Source: Hydrogenovibrio kuenenii DSM 12350 (GTDB lineage: Bacteria > Pseudomonadota > Gammaproteobacteria > Thiomicrospirales > Thiomicrospiraceae). From it: DNA of 64,000 nucleotides. The notes beneath the pieces are model-generated. The model made no database searches, was not told the DNA's origin, and saw nothing but the letters and a program-made list of their open reading frames with translations. Each line of letters starts with the position of its first letter. Positions within the stretch are counted from its first letter, which is position 1. Positions 1 to 8,895 of this stretch are shown here, in pieces. The translations under genes were made by a program, and so were the position numbers. The stretch spans positions 1,922,001 to 1,986,000 of the forward strand of contig NZ_JAGP01000001.1 of the NCBI RefSeq assembly GCF_000526715.1, read 5' to 3'.

Positions 1-1075
1 CCACCCCATGATGCACCTCGTAGCGTTCTTTCAGACCACGCAAAATCGCAATCGTATCCTCTTCAGTCGGTTCATCAACAATCACTTTTTGGAAACGACG
101 CTCCAATGCAGCATCTTTTTCGATATTTTCACGATATTCATCCAAAGTAGTGGCGCCGATACAATGCAATTCACCACGCGCCAAAGCGGGCTTCAGCATA
201 TTACCGGCATCCATCGACCCTTCGGTTTTACCAGCACCAACCATGGTATGGATTTCATCGATAAATAGAATGACCGAACCTTCCTGTTTTTCCAAGTCCT
301 TCAACAAGGCTTTTAAACGTTCTTCAAACTCACCACGATATTTTGCACCCGCAAGCAAACCTGCCAAATCCAATGACAATAGGCGTTTGTTTTTCAGACC
401 TTCCGGCACTTCACCATTAATGATGCGTTGCGCTAAACCTTCAACGATTGCAGTCTTACCGACACCCGGTTCACCAATCAACACAGGGTTGTTTTTAGTA
501 CGGCGTTGTAATACCTGAATCGCGCGGCGAATTTCGTCATCACGCCCAATTACAGGATCAAGTTTGCCCGCTTCTGCGCGTGCCGTTAAATCCAAAGTAT
601 ATTTATCCAACGCTTGTCTGTTTTCTTCTGCATTTTGATCTTGCACGCTCTCGCCTCCTCTTACCTGTTGAATGGCTGCTTCAATATTCTGTTCCGTTGC
701 GCCTGCTTGTTTTAAAACATCTTTAATCGAATCATTTGACTGCAATGCAGCCAAATAAAACAATTCGCTGGCAATATAGGCATCACCGTTTTTCTGCGCC
801 AACTGATCCATCAAATTCAAAATACGACCTGAATTTTGCGATAACTGTACATCACCGCCTGCTCCAGATACTTTTGGCAACCCTGTTAATTTTTGGTCGA
901 CCGTTGTTTTCAATTGTGCAACATTAATGCCCGCCAACTGCAATAAATGGCTCGGCTCCTGCAATAGTGCCGCCAAAATGTGCAATGGTTCGATAAACTG
1001 TTGCCCACCCCCAACAGCTAGCGATTGTGCTTGAGACAAAACCGACTGAAACTGTGACGTAAACTTATCTATCAT
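1..1075 (-). CDS. clpB: ATP-dependent disaggregase ClpB, N-terminal part (cut by window edge)
   Basis: This is the first 358 codons of ClpB, the Hsp100 AAA+ unfoldase that works with DnaK to dissolve cytosolic protein aggregates; the family is about 860 residues, so the rest lies left of the window. The start reads [10 protein letters not shown], like the ClpB N-domain. The first nucleotide-binding domain shows a Walker A (GEPGVGKT) near residue 200, and the visible end contains [18 protein letters not shown], typical of NBD1. ATG at 1075 is preceded by AGGAG six bases upstream. I looked for a sigma-32 promoter (CTTGAAA-N13-CCCCAT) upstream and found only an imperfect -35-like CTTGAAG, so heat-shock control is expected from the family but not shown here. 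Confidence 0.95.
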   Translation of the reverse strand, partial: MIDKFTSQFQSVLSQAQSLAVGGGQQFIEPLHILAALLQEPSHLLQLAGINVAQLKTTVDQKLTGLPKVSGAGGDVQLSQNSGRILNLMDQLAQKNGDAYIASELFYLAALQSNDSIKDVLKQAGATEQNIEAAIQQVRGGESVQDQNAEENRQALDKYTLDLTARAEAGKLDPVIGRDDEIRRAIQVLQRRTKNNPVLIGEPGVGKTAIVEGLAQRIINGEVPEGLKNKRLLSLDLAGLLAGAKYRGEFEERLKALLKDLEKQEGSVILFIDEIHTMVGAGKTEGSMDAGNMLKPALARGELHCIGATTLDEYRENIEKDAALERRFQKVIVDEPTEEDTIAILRGLKERYEVHHGV

Positions 1076-1249
1076 GAAAAACTCCTACAAAATCTATGGT
1101 TTCATACTTCAAGTAATAAGGACGATTTTGCGCTTTTAAAGTGACAAGATGCAAATATTTCTTATTGCAATATCAAATGGTTATTTTGAATTGATATAAA
1201 TTAAGAAATTTTAGCGACTTAAATGCACAGGTGATTTTCTAATGTTTAT

Positions 1250-1268
1250 AATGACAAAAACTGTCATT
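1250..1268. promoter_or_regulatory. Inverted repeat between clpB and the diguanylate cyclase gene
   Basis: AATGACA and TGTCATT are perfect 7-bp arms around the spacer AAAAC, 60 bases upstream of the likely GGDEF gene start. It could be an operator or a 5'-UTR stem. No regulator is evident nearby. Confidence 0.3.
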
Positions 1269-1328
1269 TAAAGACACTGGAAATTTTCTGAATTCAGTTA
1301 AAATTATGGATCAGTGGCAAGGAGCATC

Positions 1329-2618
1329 ATGAAAAAAATCTCTCCAGAGAATTTACCTCATTTAGATATCCTATTCGAATATCTCGCCGATGCCGTCTAT
1401 TTAATAGACCCTGAAACTTCTGATATCGTCTGGTGCAACCGCGCTGCACATGAAGATCTGGGCTTCGAACACAATGAAGTACTTCATCACTCCGTTCTTA
1501 GTCTGCAAAAAGACGTAATCGGAACCGCCCAATGGAAAGAAATTGCTCAAGTAATTTATCAGCAGTCGCCCTATACATTCATCGGGCAACATATCCATAA
1601 ATCTGGCGGCGAAATTCCAGTAGAGGTAATCACGACCCACTTTAAATTTCAAGAAGAAGATTTCTTTCTTTCAGTCGCGCGCAACATGAGCAAACGCGTG
1701 GCTCTTGAAAAGGAGATCATGGATCATAGCCAGAATATCTGGTTTGCATTGAATGACGCCGCTGATGGTATTTGGGATTGGGAAATCAGTACAGGAAAAG
1801 TCTACTTTAGCCCACAGCTTAAAGCCATGCTAGGATATGGCCCCGATGAAATGGATCCTCATATATCGACCTGGTCAGAAAATATCCATCCGGATGACCG
1901 AGTTCATATCGAAAAAGTATTGAATGAACACTTACACGGGTTACGTGCAAAATATGATGTCGAATACCGTCTAAAAAATCGCAATGGTCACTATATTTGG
2001 GTACATGACCGCGGAAAAGTCTGTAGCCGCGATGAGCATGGCAGCCCAACTCACGCTGTTGGCATGGTACAAAATATTACCGATCAAAAATACATGCAAT
2101 TCCAGCTGGAAGCTTTAGCTGCAAACGATGTACTGACCAACCTACCCAACCGAAGAGAGGGTGAACACCAGGCGCGTTTGCAAGTAGCCCTGAGTAAGCG
2201 TAATGAGCAACCACTTTGCTTGGCTATTATCGACTTAGATCACTTTAAGAACATCAATGATCTGTTTGGTCATCAAAAAGGTGATGATGTCTTGATCTTC
2301 GTAGCAAACCTATTTAAGAAAACACTGCGCTCTACTGACTTAATTTATCGCTGGGGAGGCGAAGAATTCGTACTCATCTTCCCCAACACAGATGCCAAAC
2401 ATGCAGAAAAAATTGCTCACAAAATGCACACTGCCTTCCGCGAAGCTAAATGGGAAGGTATTGGCGTACCGCCGATGACATTTAGCATGGGGATTTCTTG
2501 TTATCCACCTATAGAAGCCGACTTCGACACCCTAGTTAAATACGCAGATACTGCAGTCTACCTCGCAAAAGAGCAAGGCCGTAACCAAACCGTTTTTTCT
2601 GACAAAGAACAAACTTAA
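1329..2618 (+). CDS. PAS-PAS-GGDEF diguanylate cyclase
   Basis: A predicted soluble 429-residue sensor that makes the second messenger c-di-GMP from two GTP. Two PAS domains (about residues 10-115 and 135-260; the second is PAS_3-like, with YRLKNRNGHYIWVHDRG) precede a GGDEF domain (about 270-425). The active-site motif is GGEEF, an active variant, and RSTD lies five residues upstream, matching the RxxD inhibitory product-binding site, so the enzyme is probably catalytically competent and feedback-inhibited. There is no membrane segment, so the PAS domains should sense an intracellular ligand, redox state or cofactor. ATG at 1329 is preferred because AAGGAG lies just before it; an in-frame GTG at 1314 has no such site. 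Confidence 0.9.
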   Translation: MKKISPENLPHLDILFEYLADAVYLIDPETSDIVWCNRAAHEDLGFEHNEVLHHSVLSLQKDVIGTAQWKEIAQVIYQQSPYTFIGQHIHKSGGEIPVEVITTHFKFQEEDFFLSVARNMSKRVALEKEIMDHSQNIWFALNDAADGIWDWEISTGKVYFSPQLKAMLGYGPDEMDPHISTWSENIHPDDRVHIEKVLNEHLHGLRAKYDVEYRLKNRNGHYIWVHDRGKVCSRDEHGSPTHAVGMVQNITDQKYMQFQLEALAANDVLTNLPNRREGEHQARLQVALSKRNEQPLCLAIIDLDHFKNINDLFGHQKGDDVLIFVANLFKKTLRSTDLIYRWGGEEFVLIFPNTDAKHAEKIAHKMHTAFREAKWEGIGVPPMTFSMGISCYPPIEADFDTLVKYADTAVYLAKEQGRNQTVFSDKEQT

Positions 2619-2642
2619 TTTTTAAATTACCGGGAGCTACTC

Positions 2643-3470
2643 TTGGATCAAGTCTTCTTTGTACTTTCTAAACTTGCCTGGGCTTTATTAAGCCCTAGCA
2701 ATCTGATTTTATTTGCCTTTATTCTAGGCACATTAATGCTCGTTGCTGGTTTCAATGCATTTGCTAAACGCTTACTTATTATCACCTCTATTATTGCCTT
2801 TATTATCATGGGCTACCCCGTTGGTGATTACTTAATACGTCCACTAGAAAAACGTTTTCCAATTCTCACGCCCAATGAGCTTCCCCAGAAAGTTGATGGA
2901 ATCATTGTCCTTGGCGGTGGTGAAGATTTACCCAGAACGCTGAGCTGGCACCAACCACAAATCGGCAATGGTGGTGATCGCTATTTTGGCACTAAGAAAC
3001 TCGCAGACCACTATCCAAATGTACCTATAATTTTTACTGGCGGCAGCGGACAAATAAAACTACAACATATGGGTGGAACAGAAGGCTCTTTAGCAAAACA
3101 ACTTCTCACTACAATGGGAATTGCTCCTGAACGCTTGATCATCGAATCCAATTCGCGAAACACTTATGAGAATTTCAAATACATATACTCGCTTTTACCA
3201 AATAGAAATGGAAATTACCTACTTGTTACCTCTGCTTTCCATATGGCTAGAGCGGTTGGCGTTGCGCAAAAATTCGGCATTCATGTCACCCCCTACCCAG
3301 TTGATTTCCGCTCCAATAGCGCAAAAATTCGAACTTGGGATTTTGACTTTTTCGATCACTTAAAAACACTGGAACCCGCATGGAAAGAATGGATAGGCCT
3401 TACAGTCTATTACTTTACCGGTAGAACTTCGGCTTGGCTTCCTAAAGCCACACCCCCCAATCCAGCCTAA
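2643..3470 (+). CDS. DUF218 membrane protein, YdcF/ElyC-like
   Basis: A 275-residue inner-membrane protein with about two N-terminal hydrophobic segments (residues 15-65) followed by a DUF218 domain (about 80-250). Visible family marks are GIIVLGGGED, the central IIESNSRNTYEN and LVTSAFHMARAV. ElyC, a member with the same layout, affects envelope and peptidoglycan precursor metabolism in E. coli; the biochemical function of the family is not firmly known. The start is TTG at 2643, behind GGGAG; the next in-frame methionine is around residue 32, inside the first membrane segment, so TTG is the only reasonable start. It follows the diguanylate cyclase by 24 bases and may be co-transcribed with it. 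Confidence 0.8.
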   Translation: MDQVFFVLSKLAWALLSPSNLILFAFILGTLMLVAGFNAFAKRLLIITSIIAFIIMGYPVGDYLIRPLEKRFPILTPNELPQKVDGIIVLGGGEDLPRTLSWHQPQIGNGGDRYFGTKKLADHYPNVPIIFTGGSGQIKLQHMGGTEGSLAKQLLTTMGIAPERLIIESNSRNTYENFKYIYSLLPNRNGNYLLVTSAFHMARAVGVAQKFGIHVTPYPVDFRSNSAKIRTWDFDFFDHLKTLEPAWKEWIGLTVYYFTGRTSAWLPKATPPNPA

Positions 3471-3488
3471 AACAACCCTAGAACATCT

Positions 3489-4091
3489 ATGAACTACACT
3501 ATTTCAGAACTTAACGACCAACCACTTTATCCATTACTGGTCGGCGGCATTATTCCTCGCCCAATCGCGTGGATCAGCACCCTGAGTAAGCAAGGTATTG
3601 ATAATTTGGCACCCTATTCTTTTTTCAGCGTCGCCAGCTCCAATCCACCAATTCTGACAGTCACCCAAATCAATGCGCAAACTGAGAACGATAAAGACAC
3701 GCTAAGCAACCTGAAAGAAACGCATGAATGCGTCATCAATATCGTCAGCCAAGACCTGGCTGAACTAATGAATGAAACCTGTGCCCAGTTTCCCGCTGAC
3801 ATTAGCGAATTTGAAGCCGTTGGTGTAACCGCATGCAAGAGCGAGCACGTTAGAGCAAAAAGTGTGGCAGAAGCAAAAGTTCGTTATGAGTGTCGGCTAC
3901 GAGAAGTCGTGACCCTGTCAGAACAACCTGGCGGCGGTAAGTTGATTTTATTGGATGTGTTAAGCATCTATGTGGATGACAAGATCATGTCAAATGGTGT
4001 CATTCAGTCAGACCAACTTAGAGCAGTCGGAAAACTAGGGGGGAATGAGTACACTATCGCCACACAAGACTTTAGCATTGCCCGACCTTAA
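3489..4091 (+). CDS. Flavin reductase-like domain protein (FMN-binding split barrel)
   Basis: A 200-residue protein of the DIM6/NTAB flavin reductase-like family. The N-terminal half shows the usual signature: GGIIPRPIAWIST, then NLAPYSFFSVASSNPP, and later ECRLREVVTL. Members bind FMN; some are flavin reductase components of two-component oxygenases, others have no assigned reaction, and nothing nearby points to an oxygenase partner. The gene lies 18 bases behind the DUF218 gene, so it may close a three-gene transcription unit, and it is followed after 18 bases by a strong inverted-repeat hairpin. The Shine-Dalgarno sequence is weak. Substrate unknown. Confidence 0.8.
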   Translation: MNYTISELNDQPLYPLLVGGIIPRPIAWISTLSKQGIDNLAPYSFFSVASSNPPILTVTQINAQTENDKDTLSNLKETHECVINIVSQDLAELMNETCAQFPADISEFEAVGVTACKSEHVRAKSVAEAKVRYECRLREVVTLSEQPGGGKLILLDVLSIYVDDKIMSNGVIQSDQLRAVGKLGGNEYTIATQDFSIARP

Positions 4092-4109
4092 GAAGACTGT
4101 ATTTTGATC

Positions 4110-4161
4110 AAAATCTGCCAGGCTGGGGTCTTTATAATCTAGACCCAGCCTGGCAGATTTT
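4110..4161. terminator. Inverted pair of the 18-bp repeat; likely bidirectional terminator
   Basis: AAAATCTGCCAGGCTGGG (4110-4127) and its exact reverse complement (4144-4161) face each other, and the stem extends through GTCT/AGAC with one bulged G to about 21 bp. A-rich and T-rich ends flank the stem on either strand, as in a two-way intrinsic terminator. It lies between the convergent flavin reductase and UPF0114 genes. It is the clearest pair of a dispersed repeat family in this window. Confidence 0.8.
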
Positions 4162-4170
4162 AAAGCCTAT

Positions 4171-4752
4171 TCAATGAGAGTAGGCTTTGTGAGAAAGGTA
4201 AAGCGCTAAAGCCACCAACATAATTGCCAAGGCATAATAGAGCAGTTCAAGAGGCGCGGTCGGCTTTAGGAACAATGCTTGTTCAAAAAACATTACGACC
4301 AAAATCATCAAAATCACTTTCGCCAACTTGTCTTTTAGATCATCCAATGAATGAATCATCAGAATCTTACTGGAACTGGAATTACCTTCGGCAGCATCTA
4401 TTTTAGAGATAAACAGTTCATACAAACCTAGTGAAAAGATCAGCATGATAGTACCCAGTAAGAAACCATCTACCGAACCAACAACATGAGCAACCGTCTT
4501 AGATTTTAAGTCGGCTCTGGCAATATCATCCAGCTGTGCATAATGTGTTAAATGCGCCAACGTGTAGTAAACATCAACCGAAGTGACGTAGAAAATACCA
4601 AACGCCATCAGCAAACTCGCTACAACTGCAAACATCACCACAAAGCGGCTATTCCAAAGAAACGATTCAAACCAATCTTCTAATTTTGAACGATTGGCCG
4701 GCACGCAGATGAGTTCTTCGTTTTCCTGTGTTTTCTGCTGAGAATGTTCCAT
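4171..4752 (-). CDS. yqhA: UPF0114 (YqhA-like) membrane protein
   Basis: A 193-residue inner-membrane protein of the UPF0114 family. Hydrophobic segments are visible around residues 34-56 (FVVMFAVVASLLMAFGIFYV), 90-115, 145-163 and near the C-terminus (LLYYALAIMLVALALYLS). The function of the family is unknown. ATG at 4752 has AAGGGG seven bases upstream; a longer reading frame back to 4794 would overlap hslV and is not favoured. It is the last gene of the minus-strand xerC-hslV block, taking the position where hslU usually follows hslV. Confidence 0.8.
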   Translation of the reverse strand: MEHSQQKTQENEELICVPANRSKLEDWFESFLWNSRFVVMFAVVASLLMAFGIFYVTSVDVYYTLAHLTHYAQLDDIARADLKSKTVAHVVGSVDGFLLGTIMLIFSLGLYELFISKIDAAEGNSSSSKILMIHSLDDLKDKLAKVILMILVVMFFEQALFLKPTAPLELLYYALAIMLVALALYLSHKAYSH

Positions 4753-4774
4753 TCTAATCCCCTTAGTACTGAGC

Positions 4775-5320
4775 TTATTTAGATAGCTCTTCAATTGTTA
4801 AGTTATGGTTGGTATAAATACATAAATCAGCAGCAATGTTGAGTGATTTTTCTACAACTTCACGCGCACTAAGATCTGTATTTTGCATCAATGCTTGCGC
4901 TGCTGAGTGAGCATAGTTTCCGCCTGACCCGATAGCAATAAAATCATGTGCCGGTTCGATAACATCACCGGTACCGGAAATCAGCAACATATTTTCGTCA
5001 TCAGCTACCAGCATCATAGCTTCTAGCTTTCGCAACGCTCTGTCTGTACGCCAGTCTTTCGCCATCTCAACCGCTGCACGCATCAATTGACCATTATGGC
5101 TGTGCAATTTTGATTCGAAACGCTCAAACAGGGTAAAAGCATCGGCCGTTGCACCGGCAAACCCGGCTAAAATTTTGCCATTATGAAGACGACGAACCTT
5201 ACGGGCGTTGCCTTTCATCACAACATGTCCCAAGGTTACTTGACCATCACCACCGATGACCATTTGGCCTGCACGTTTGGCACATAAAATCGTGGTTCCG
5301 TGAAAAGTTTGTTCACTCAT
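4775..5320 (-). CDS. hslV: HslV, peptidase subunit of the HslVU protease
   Basis: HslV (ClpQ) forms the twelve-subunit proteolytic core of the HslVU protease and uses an N-terminal threonine nucleophile. The start [16 protein letters not shown] shows that an 8-residue propeptide must be removed to expose the Thr; the E. coli protein has only the initiator Met before it. Further family marks are [20 protein letters not shown] and [12 protein letters not shown] at the end; 181 residues is normal. ATG at 5320 lies 16 bases behind xerC, the usual xerC-hslV neighbourhood. The unusual point is that hslU does not follow: it lies near 13.8 kb on the other strand. Confidence 0.95.
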   Translation of the reverse strand: MSEQTFHGTTILCAKRAGQMVIGGDGQVTLGHVVMKGNARKVRRLHNGKILAGFAGATADAFTLFERFESKLHSHNGQLMRAAVEMAKDWRTDRALRKLEAMMLVADDENMLLISGTGDVIEPAHDFIAIGSGGNYAHSAAQALMQNTDLSAREVVEKSLNIAADLCIYTNHNLTIEELSK

Positions 5321-5336
5321 TTTTTTCTCGCAATAT

Positions 5337-6308
5337 TCATTCGATAGTTTGTTTATTCTGCCCGCGCTTTTTTGCGCGCGGATGAGCCGTATCATAGACT
5401 TTTGCCAAATGCTGTAAATCTAACTTGGTATAGATTTGTGTCGTCGACAAATTGGCGTGTCCCAATAAGTCTTGAACAGCTCTTAAATCTCCGCTAGATT
5501 CTAACACATGCGTTGCGCAGGCATGCCGCAATCTATGTGGTGACATTTTGGTGGGCAAGCCCGCTTCTAGCGTTCGTTTGTCTAAATGTTGTTGAATGCT
5601 TCTGATACCGATTCTATCGCCAAAACGATTGACAAACACTGCCTGTTCATCCGCTTTTGCATAATCACTACGCAAAGATAACCAATGGCGCAAAGCATCA
5701 ATGGCTTTTCTACCAAGCGGCGAAATTCTTTCTTTTTGTCCTTTACCGATAACCCGAATCCAACCATCATTCAACTGATCCAAACCGGGAGATAAATCTA
5801 AATCCGCCAGCTCAGATACACGCAACCCTGCGGAATATAGGCATTCAAACATGGCTTGGTCACGAATATCCTGCCAAGTATTTAACGGTTGATCAAGGAG
5901 TTGCTGGGTTAAATCTATATCAAGACTTTTGGGCAGTGGTTTGGGTTGTTTGGGTGCTTTAACACTCTTAGCTGGGTTAGCAAATGCCAATTCATGCTCA
6001 ATTAAAAACTGATAAAAAGAACGTAAAGCAGAAAGGTTGCGTGAGAGTGTTCGAGGATGAATGCCCGCTTCCATTCTGCTGGCGACAAAAGCTTGTATAG
6101 ACTCTACCGAAACGGCTTGCCAACCTTGAAAATCATCTAAAAATTGCCTCGGTTGATGTAACGCACTTTCAACCTCTTCAGCCATAAATTCGCCACGGTA
6201 AAAACGCAAAAACGCGAACAAATCGCGCTCATAACTCTCAATCGTTTTAGGAGATCGATTAAGACGTCTTAACGCTTCTAAAAAATGGCTGAAAATATTT
6301 TTACACAT
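5337..6308 (-). CDS. xerC: Tyrosine recombinase XerC
   Basis: XerC acts with XerD at dif to resolve chromosome dimers. The 323-residue protein has an N-terminal SAM-like core-binding domain (about 1-95) and a catalytic domain (about 110-310) with the full set of active residues: Arg in SAGLRVSEL, Lys in [31 protein letters not shown] with the second His and the Tyr nucleophile. ATG at 6308 is chosen because GAGGG lies just upstream; the frame stays open to 6344. Context dapF-DUF484-xerC is a classic gammaproteobacterial order, here broken by a nitroreductase gene between DUF484 and xerC. Confidence 0.93.
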   Translation of the reverse strand: MCKNIFSHFLEALRRLNRSPKTIESYERDLFAFLRFYRGEFMAEEVESALHQPRQFLDDFQGWQAVSVESIQAFVASRMEAGIHPRTLSRNLSALRSFYQFLIEHELAFANPAKSVKAPKQPKPLPKSLDIDLTQQLLDQPLNTWQDIRDQAMFECLYSAGLRVSELADLDLSPGLDQLNDGWIRVIGKGQKERISPLGRKAIDALRHWLSLRSDYAKADEQAVFVNRFGDRIGIRSIQQHLDKRTLEAGLPTKMSPHRLRHACATHVLESSGDLRAVQDLLGHANLSTTQIYTKLDLQHLAKVYDTAHPRAKKRGQNKQTIE

Positions 6309-6438
6309 ATTCCCTCTCATAGTATGATGCTGCCGCATATACAAATATTAAGAACTATTTTAATGTATATTTTGCCAATCCAATGGATAATTACAGGCCA
6401 TAGCTGCCGCAACAATTATTCGGTTTACAGGAGACATT

Positions 6439-7107
6439 ATGACCACTGTTTCAGATGCAATTAAACAACGCCACTCAGCACGTGCTTTTTTAGACAAACC
6501 TGTCTCACAAGATATCGTTTACGATATTTTAGAAACTGCTCGACATGCGCCTTCGGGAGTCAATACCCAACCTTGGCAGGTTGCAGTGGTGTCAGGCGAA
6601 TCCAAAACGCAACTGCAAAATAAAATGTTGTCCGCTTTTGAAGCTGGTGAATCCGAACAAATGGATTATCAATACTATCCTAAAACCTGGGTAGAGCCTT
6701 TTAAGAAGAGACGAGTCACAACCGGCACGCAACTCTATAGCGCACTGAATATTCAACGAGAAGATAAAGCTACCCGCTTAGCACAATGGGCAGCAAATTA
6801 TCGTTCGTTTGACGCACCTGTCGCACTGTATTTCTTTATGGATCCTAGCTTAGAAACCGGTTCTTACTTTGATTATGGTATGTTTGTGCAAAACATTATG
6901 TTACTGGCTATAGAAAAAGGCTTGGCAACTTGTCCACAAGGTGCATTAGCCGAGTTTCCCAGTATTGTAAAATCAACACTTGGCTATGATTCCAATTTGA
7001 TTTTATTAGGCGGTATGGCGCTAGGCTATGAAGACACTGATCATCCGGTTAATCAATATCGCACAGAAAGAGAAACGGTTGAAAACTTCAGCCAGTTCTT
7101 TGATTAA
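6439..7107 (+). CDS. Nitroreductase family protein (FMN-dependent)
   Basis: A 222-residue FMN-dependent oxidoreductase of the nitroreductase superfamily, expected to be a dimer using NAD(P)H. The N-terminus carries IKQRHSARAFLDKPV and APSGVNTQPWQV, which bind the FMN phosphate and ring; the second half has GLATCPQGAL and LGGMALGYED. Physiological substrate unknown; nitroaromatics or quinones are typical in vitro. AGGAG lies five bases before the ATG. It is oriented against its neighbours and separates DUF484 from xerC, so it looks like an insertion into an older block; its stop is 13 bases from the DUF484 stop. Confidence 0.85.
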   Translation: MTTVSDAIKQRHSARAFLDKPVSQDIVYDILETARHAPSGVNTQPWQVAVVSGESKTQLQNKMLSAFEAGESEQMDYQYYPKTWVEPFKKRRVTTGTQLYSALNIQREDKATRLAQWAANYRSFDAPVALYFFMDPSLETGSYFDYGMFVQNIMLLAIEKGLATCPQGALAEFPSIVKSTLGYDSNLILLGGMALGYEDTDHPVNQYRTERETVENFSQFFD

Positions 7108-7120
7108 CCCAATGATGTTA

Positions 7121-7792
7121 TTAAAAGAGTCGCTGTAATCTTTGGGTGATCATTTCACCCATCACTTCTAAAAAGTAAGTTCCAAGGTCGGGTTTGAAAC
7201 GATCTATAGGACTACCTAGCGCTAAAACACCCCAAACTCTATGTTCTCCCAGTGGAAGAATACAGACGGATTCGGTTTTTTCAGAAGTGGTAAACAAACC
7301 TTTTTGCCACTCGTTTTCAACCAGTCCACAAGCTGGGCGTCCAACGGTTAAGGTCGATTTCAGCGTTTCAGCCCATTGCTGACTAATGCCAAGCTGATTC
7401 ATTCCTTTTAGGCTTTCTCTCGGCAATTCCCAAGACATCAGAGAAACAAACTCCACCTCAAACACATCATGCATCACGCGATAAATAACATCGATCGCGT
7501 CCTGGTCTGTGTCTGCTGATAACAAAGCATTAGAAAGCTTATAAACATTATGCAAGAGTTTACCGTTCTCCCCTGCAATGTCCTTTAGGGTCTCGATTTC
7601 TACTTGTAAACGGTCTCGCTGATCGCGCAACTGATACACTTGACGTTCTAACAAGGAAATTTCTTTCCCAGTTTTCGGATGTGGCAAACTCAGCTCATCC
7701 AATAAATTTGGAAACACATGAAAAAACTGGCGGTTCTCATTCAAATAGTTCGCCACATCTTCCGCATGAATATCATTAATCAAGCTCGACAA
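7121..7792 (-). CDS. DUF484 (GAF-like) family protein
   Basis: A 223-residue DUF484 protein. The N-terminus (INDIHAEDVANYLNENRQFF) and the PHPKTGKEISLLERQVYQLR segment, with a short coiled coil (about residues 45-75), are typical; the C-terminal half is GAF-like, with a PLGEHRVWGVLALGS core. It is found between dapF and xerC in many gammaproteobacteria; no biochemical function is established. The start is TTG at 7792 with AGGGGG six bases upstream. The dapF stop lies 76 bases upstream, consistent with one transcription unit. Confidence 0.85.
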   Translation of the reverse strand: MSSLINDIHAEDVANYLNENRQFFHVFPNLLDELSLPHPKTGKEISLLERQVYQLRDQRDRLQVEIETLKDIAGENGKLLHNVYKLSNALLSADTDQDAIDVIYRVMHDVFEVEFVSLMSWELPRESLKGMNQLGISQQWAETLKSTLTVGRPACGLVENEWQKGLFTTSEKTESVCILPLGEHRVWGVLALGSPIDRFKPDLGTYFLEVMGEMITQRLQRLF

Positions 7793-7868
7793 CTTATCCC
7801 CCTTAGTTTGAAGCTATTTTCTTCTATTATTTCTTTAAACTTACCAAAAACGTCGTGAGTAGATTGTT

Positions 7869-8708
7869 TTATAACTCAATAACGCCATCAAATACCATCA
7901 CCGCTGGCCCTGTCATCCATACAGGATGCGAATCATCACCATCCCAAGCAACAGTTAAATCGCCCCCAGGAAGGCTAACTTTGACTTCATCCTCTACTTC
8001 ACCAAGCTTACGTAAACTCACCATCGCAGCACAAGCGCCAGTTCCGCACGCTAGGGTTTCTGCTGCACCACGCTCATAAACTCGCAGTTTAATATGCGAG
8101 TCATCCACACGCTCAGCAAAACCGACATTAACCCTTTCTGGAAAACTGATATGAGACTCAATTTTTTCGCCCAATTCTGCAACTGGTGCAGAGCCAATAT
8201 CAGAAACCCGTAAAACAGCATGAGGATTCCCCATCGAAACCGCACCTATTTGATACATCTCGCCGTCAACTTCTAACTGATAAACATCAGACTCGCCAGG
8301 CACTCTATAAGGTAAACTACTCGGAGAAAAATTCGGAGCGCCCATATTCACACGGACTTCACCATCAGCTGTCACATACAAAACAATAATGCCAGAGGCG
8401 GTTTCAACGGTAATTTTGGTTTTATCCGTCAATCCTTTGTCATAAACAAATTTAGCAAAACAGCGGGCACCATTACCGCATTGCTGCACTTCGGAACCAT
8501 CCGCATTGAAAATACGATACCGAAAATCCACACCTTCCGTATCAGTGGACTCGACCAACAAAAGTTGATCAAATCCAATTCCAAAATGACGATCCGCCCA
8601 GGCAATAATTTGCTCTGGCGTTAAATTAACCGTCTGCGCAATGGCATCAATCACCATAAAGTCATTACCTAGACCATGCATTTTGCTAAATTGGAGCTTT
8701 GCGCTCAT
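7869..8708 (-). CDS. dapF: Diaminopimelate epimerase DapF
   Basis: DapF converts LL- to meso-diaminopimelate, the direct precursor of lysine and of the peptidoglycan cross-linking residue; it is cytosolic and cofactor-free. The 279-residue protein begins [13 protein letters not shown] and carries both catalytic cysteines, in QQCGNGARC and in [12 protein letters not shown]. Length matches the family (about 275). ATG at 8708 follows GAGGG. It leads the minus-strand dapF-DUF484-(nitroreductase)-xerC-hslV block. Confidence 0.95.
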   Translation of the reverse strand: MSAKLQFSKMHGLGNDFMVIDAIAQTVNLTPEQIIAWADRHFGIGFDQLLLVESTDTEGVDFRYRIFNADGSEVQQCGNGARCFAKFVYDKGLTDKTKITVETASGIIVLYVTADGEVRVNMGAPNFSPSSLPYRVPGESDVYQLEVDGEMYQIGAVSMGNPHAVLRVSDIGSAPVAELGEKIESHISFPERVNVGFAERVDDSHIKLRVYERGAAETLACGTGACAAMVSLRKLGEVEDEVKVSLPGGDLTVAWDGDDSHPVWMTGPAVMVFDGVIEL

Positions 8709-8769
8709 GTATTACCCTCTTAATCTTTTCACACTCTAGCCAAGATTTTACACTGCGTTATTTGGCTAT

Positions 8770-8790
8770 TTTGGTTTATGATAAACCAAA
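8770..8790. promoter_or_regulatory. 21-bp palindrome, likely operator of the efflux operon
   Basis: TTTGGTTTAT and ATAAACCAAA are perfect 10-bp arms around a single central G. A possible -10 element TATGAT (8777-8782) is embedded, with no convincing -35 at 17 bp. The site lies 106 bases before the TolC-like gene and 62 bases from dapF. A single-base centre and long arms suit a dimeric repressor of the TetR or MarR type. No regulator gene is adjacent. Confidence 0.55.
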
Positions 8791-8801
8791 CATCTTTCAA
8801 A

Positions 8802-8819
8802 CCCTAGCCTGACAGATGG
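8802..8819 (-). repeat. Possible decayed copy of the 18-bp repeat
   Basis: CCCTAGCCTGACAGATGG resembles CCCAGCCTGGCAGATTTT with an inserted T and several changes. It could be a degenerate member of the family or chance. Confidence 0.25.
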
Positions 8820-8895
8820 AAGAACTATTTTTTTATACCAAAACGAAGACTTTTACAGCGTCGCTCATATAAAGAAAAATCACTTGGAGAATTGA

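Noticed and set aside
1076-1150. Sigma-32 promoter of clpB
   Set aside because: A CTTGAAG is present, but no CCCCAT-like -10 occurs at proper spacing.
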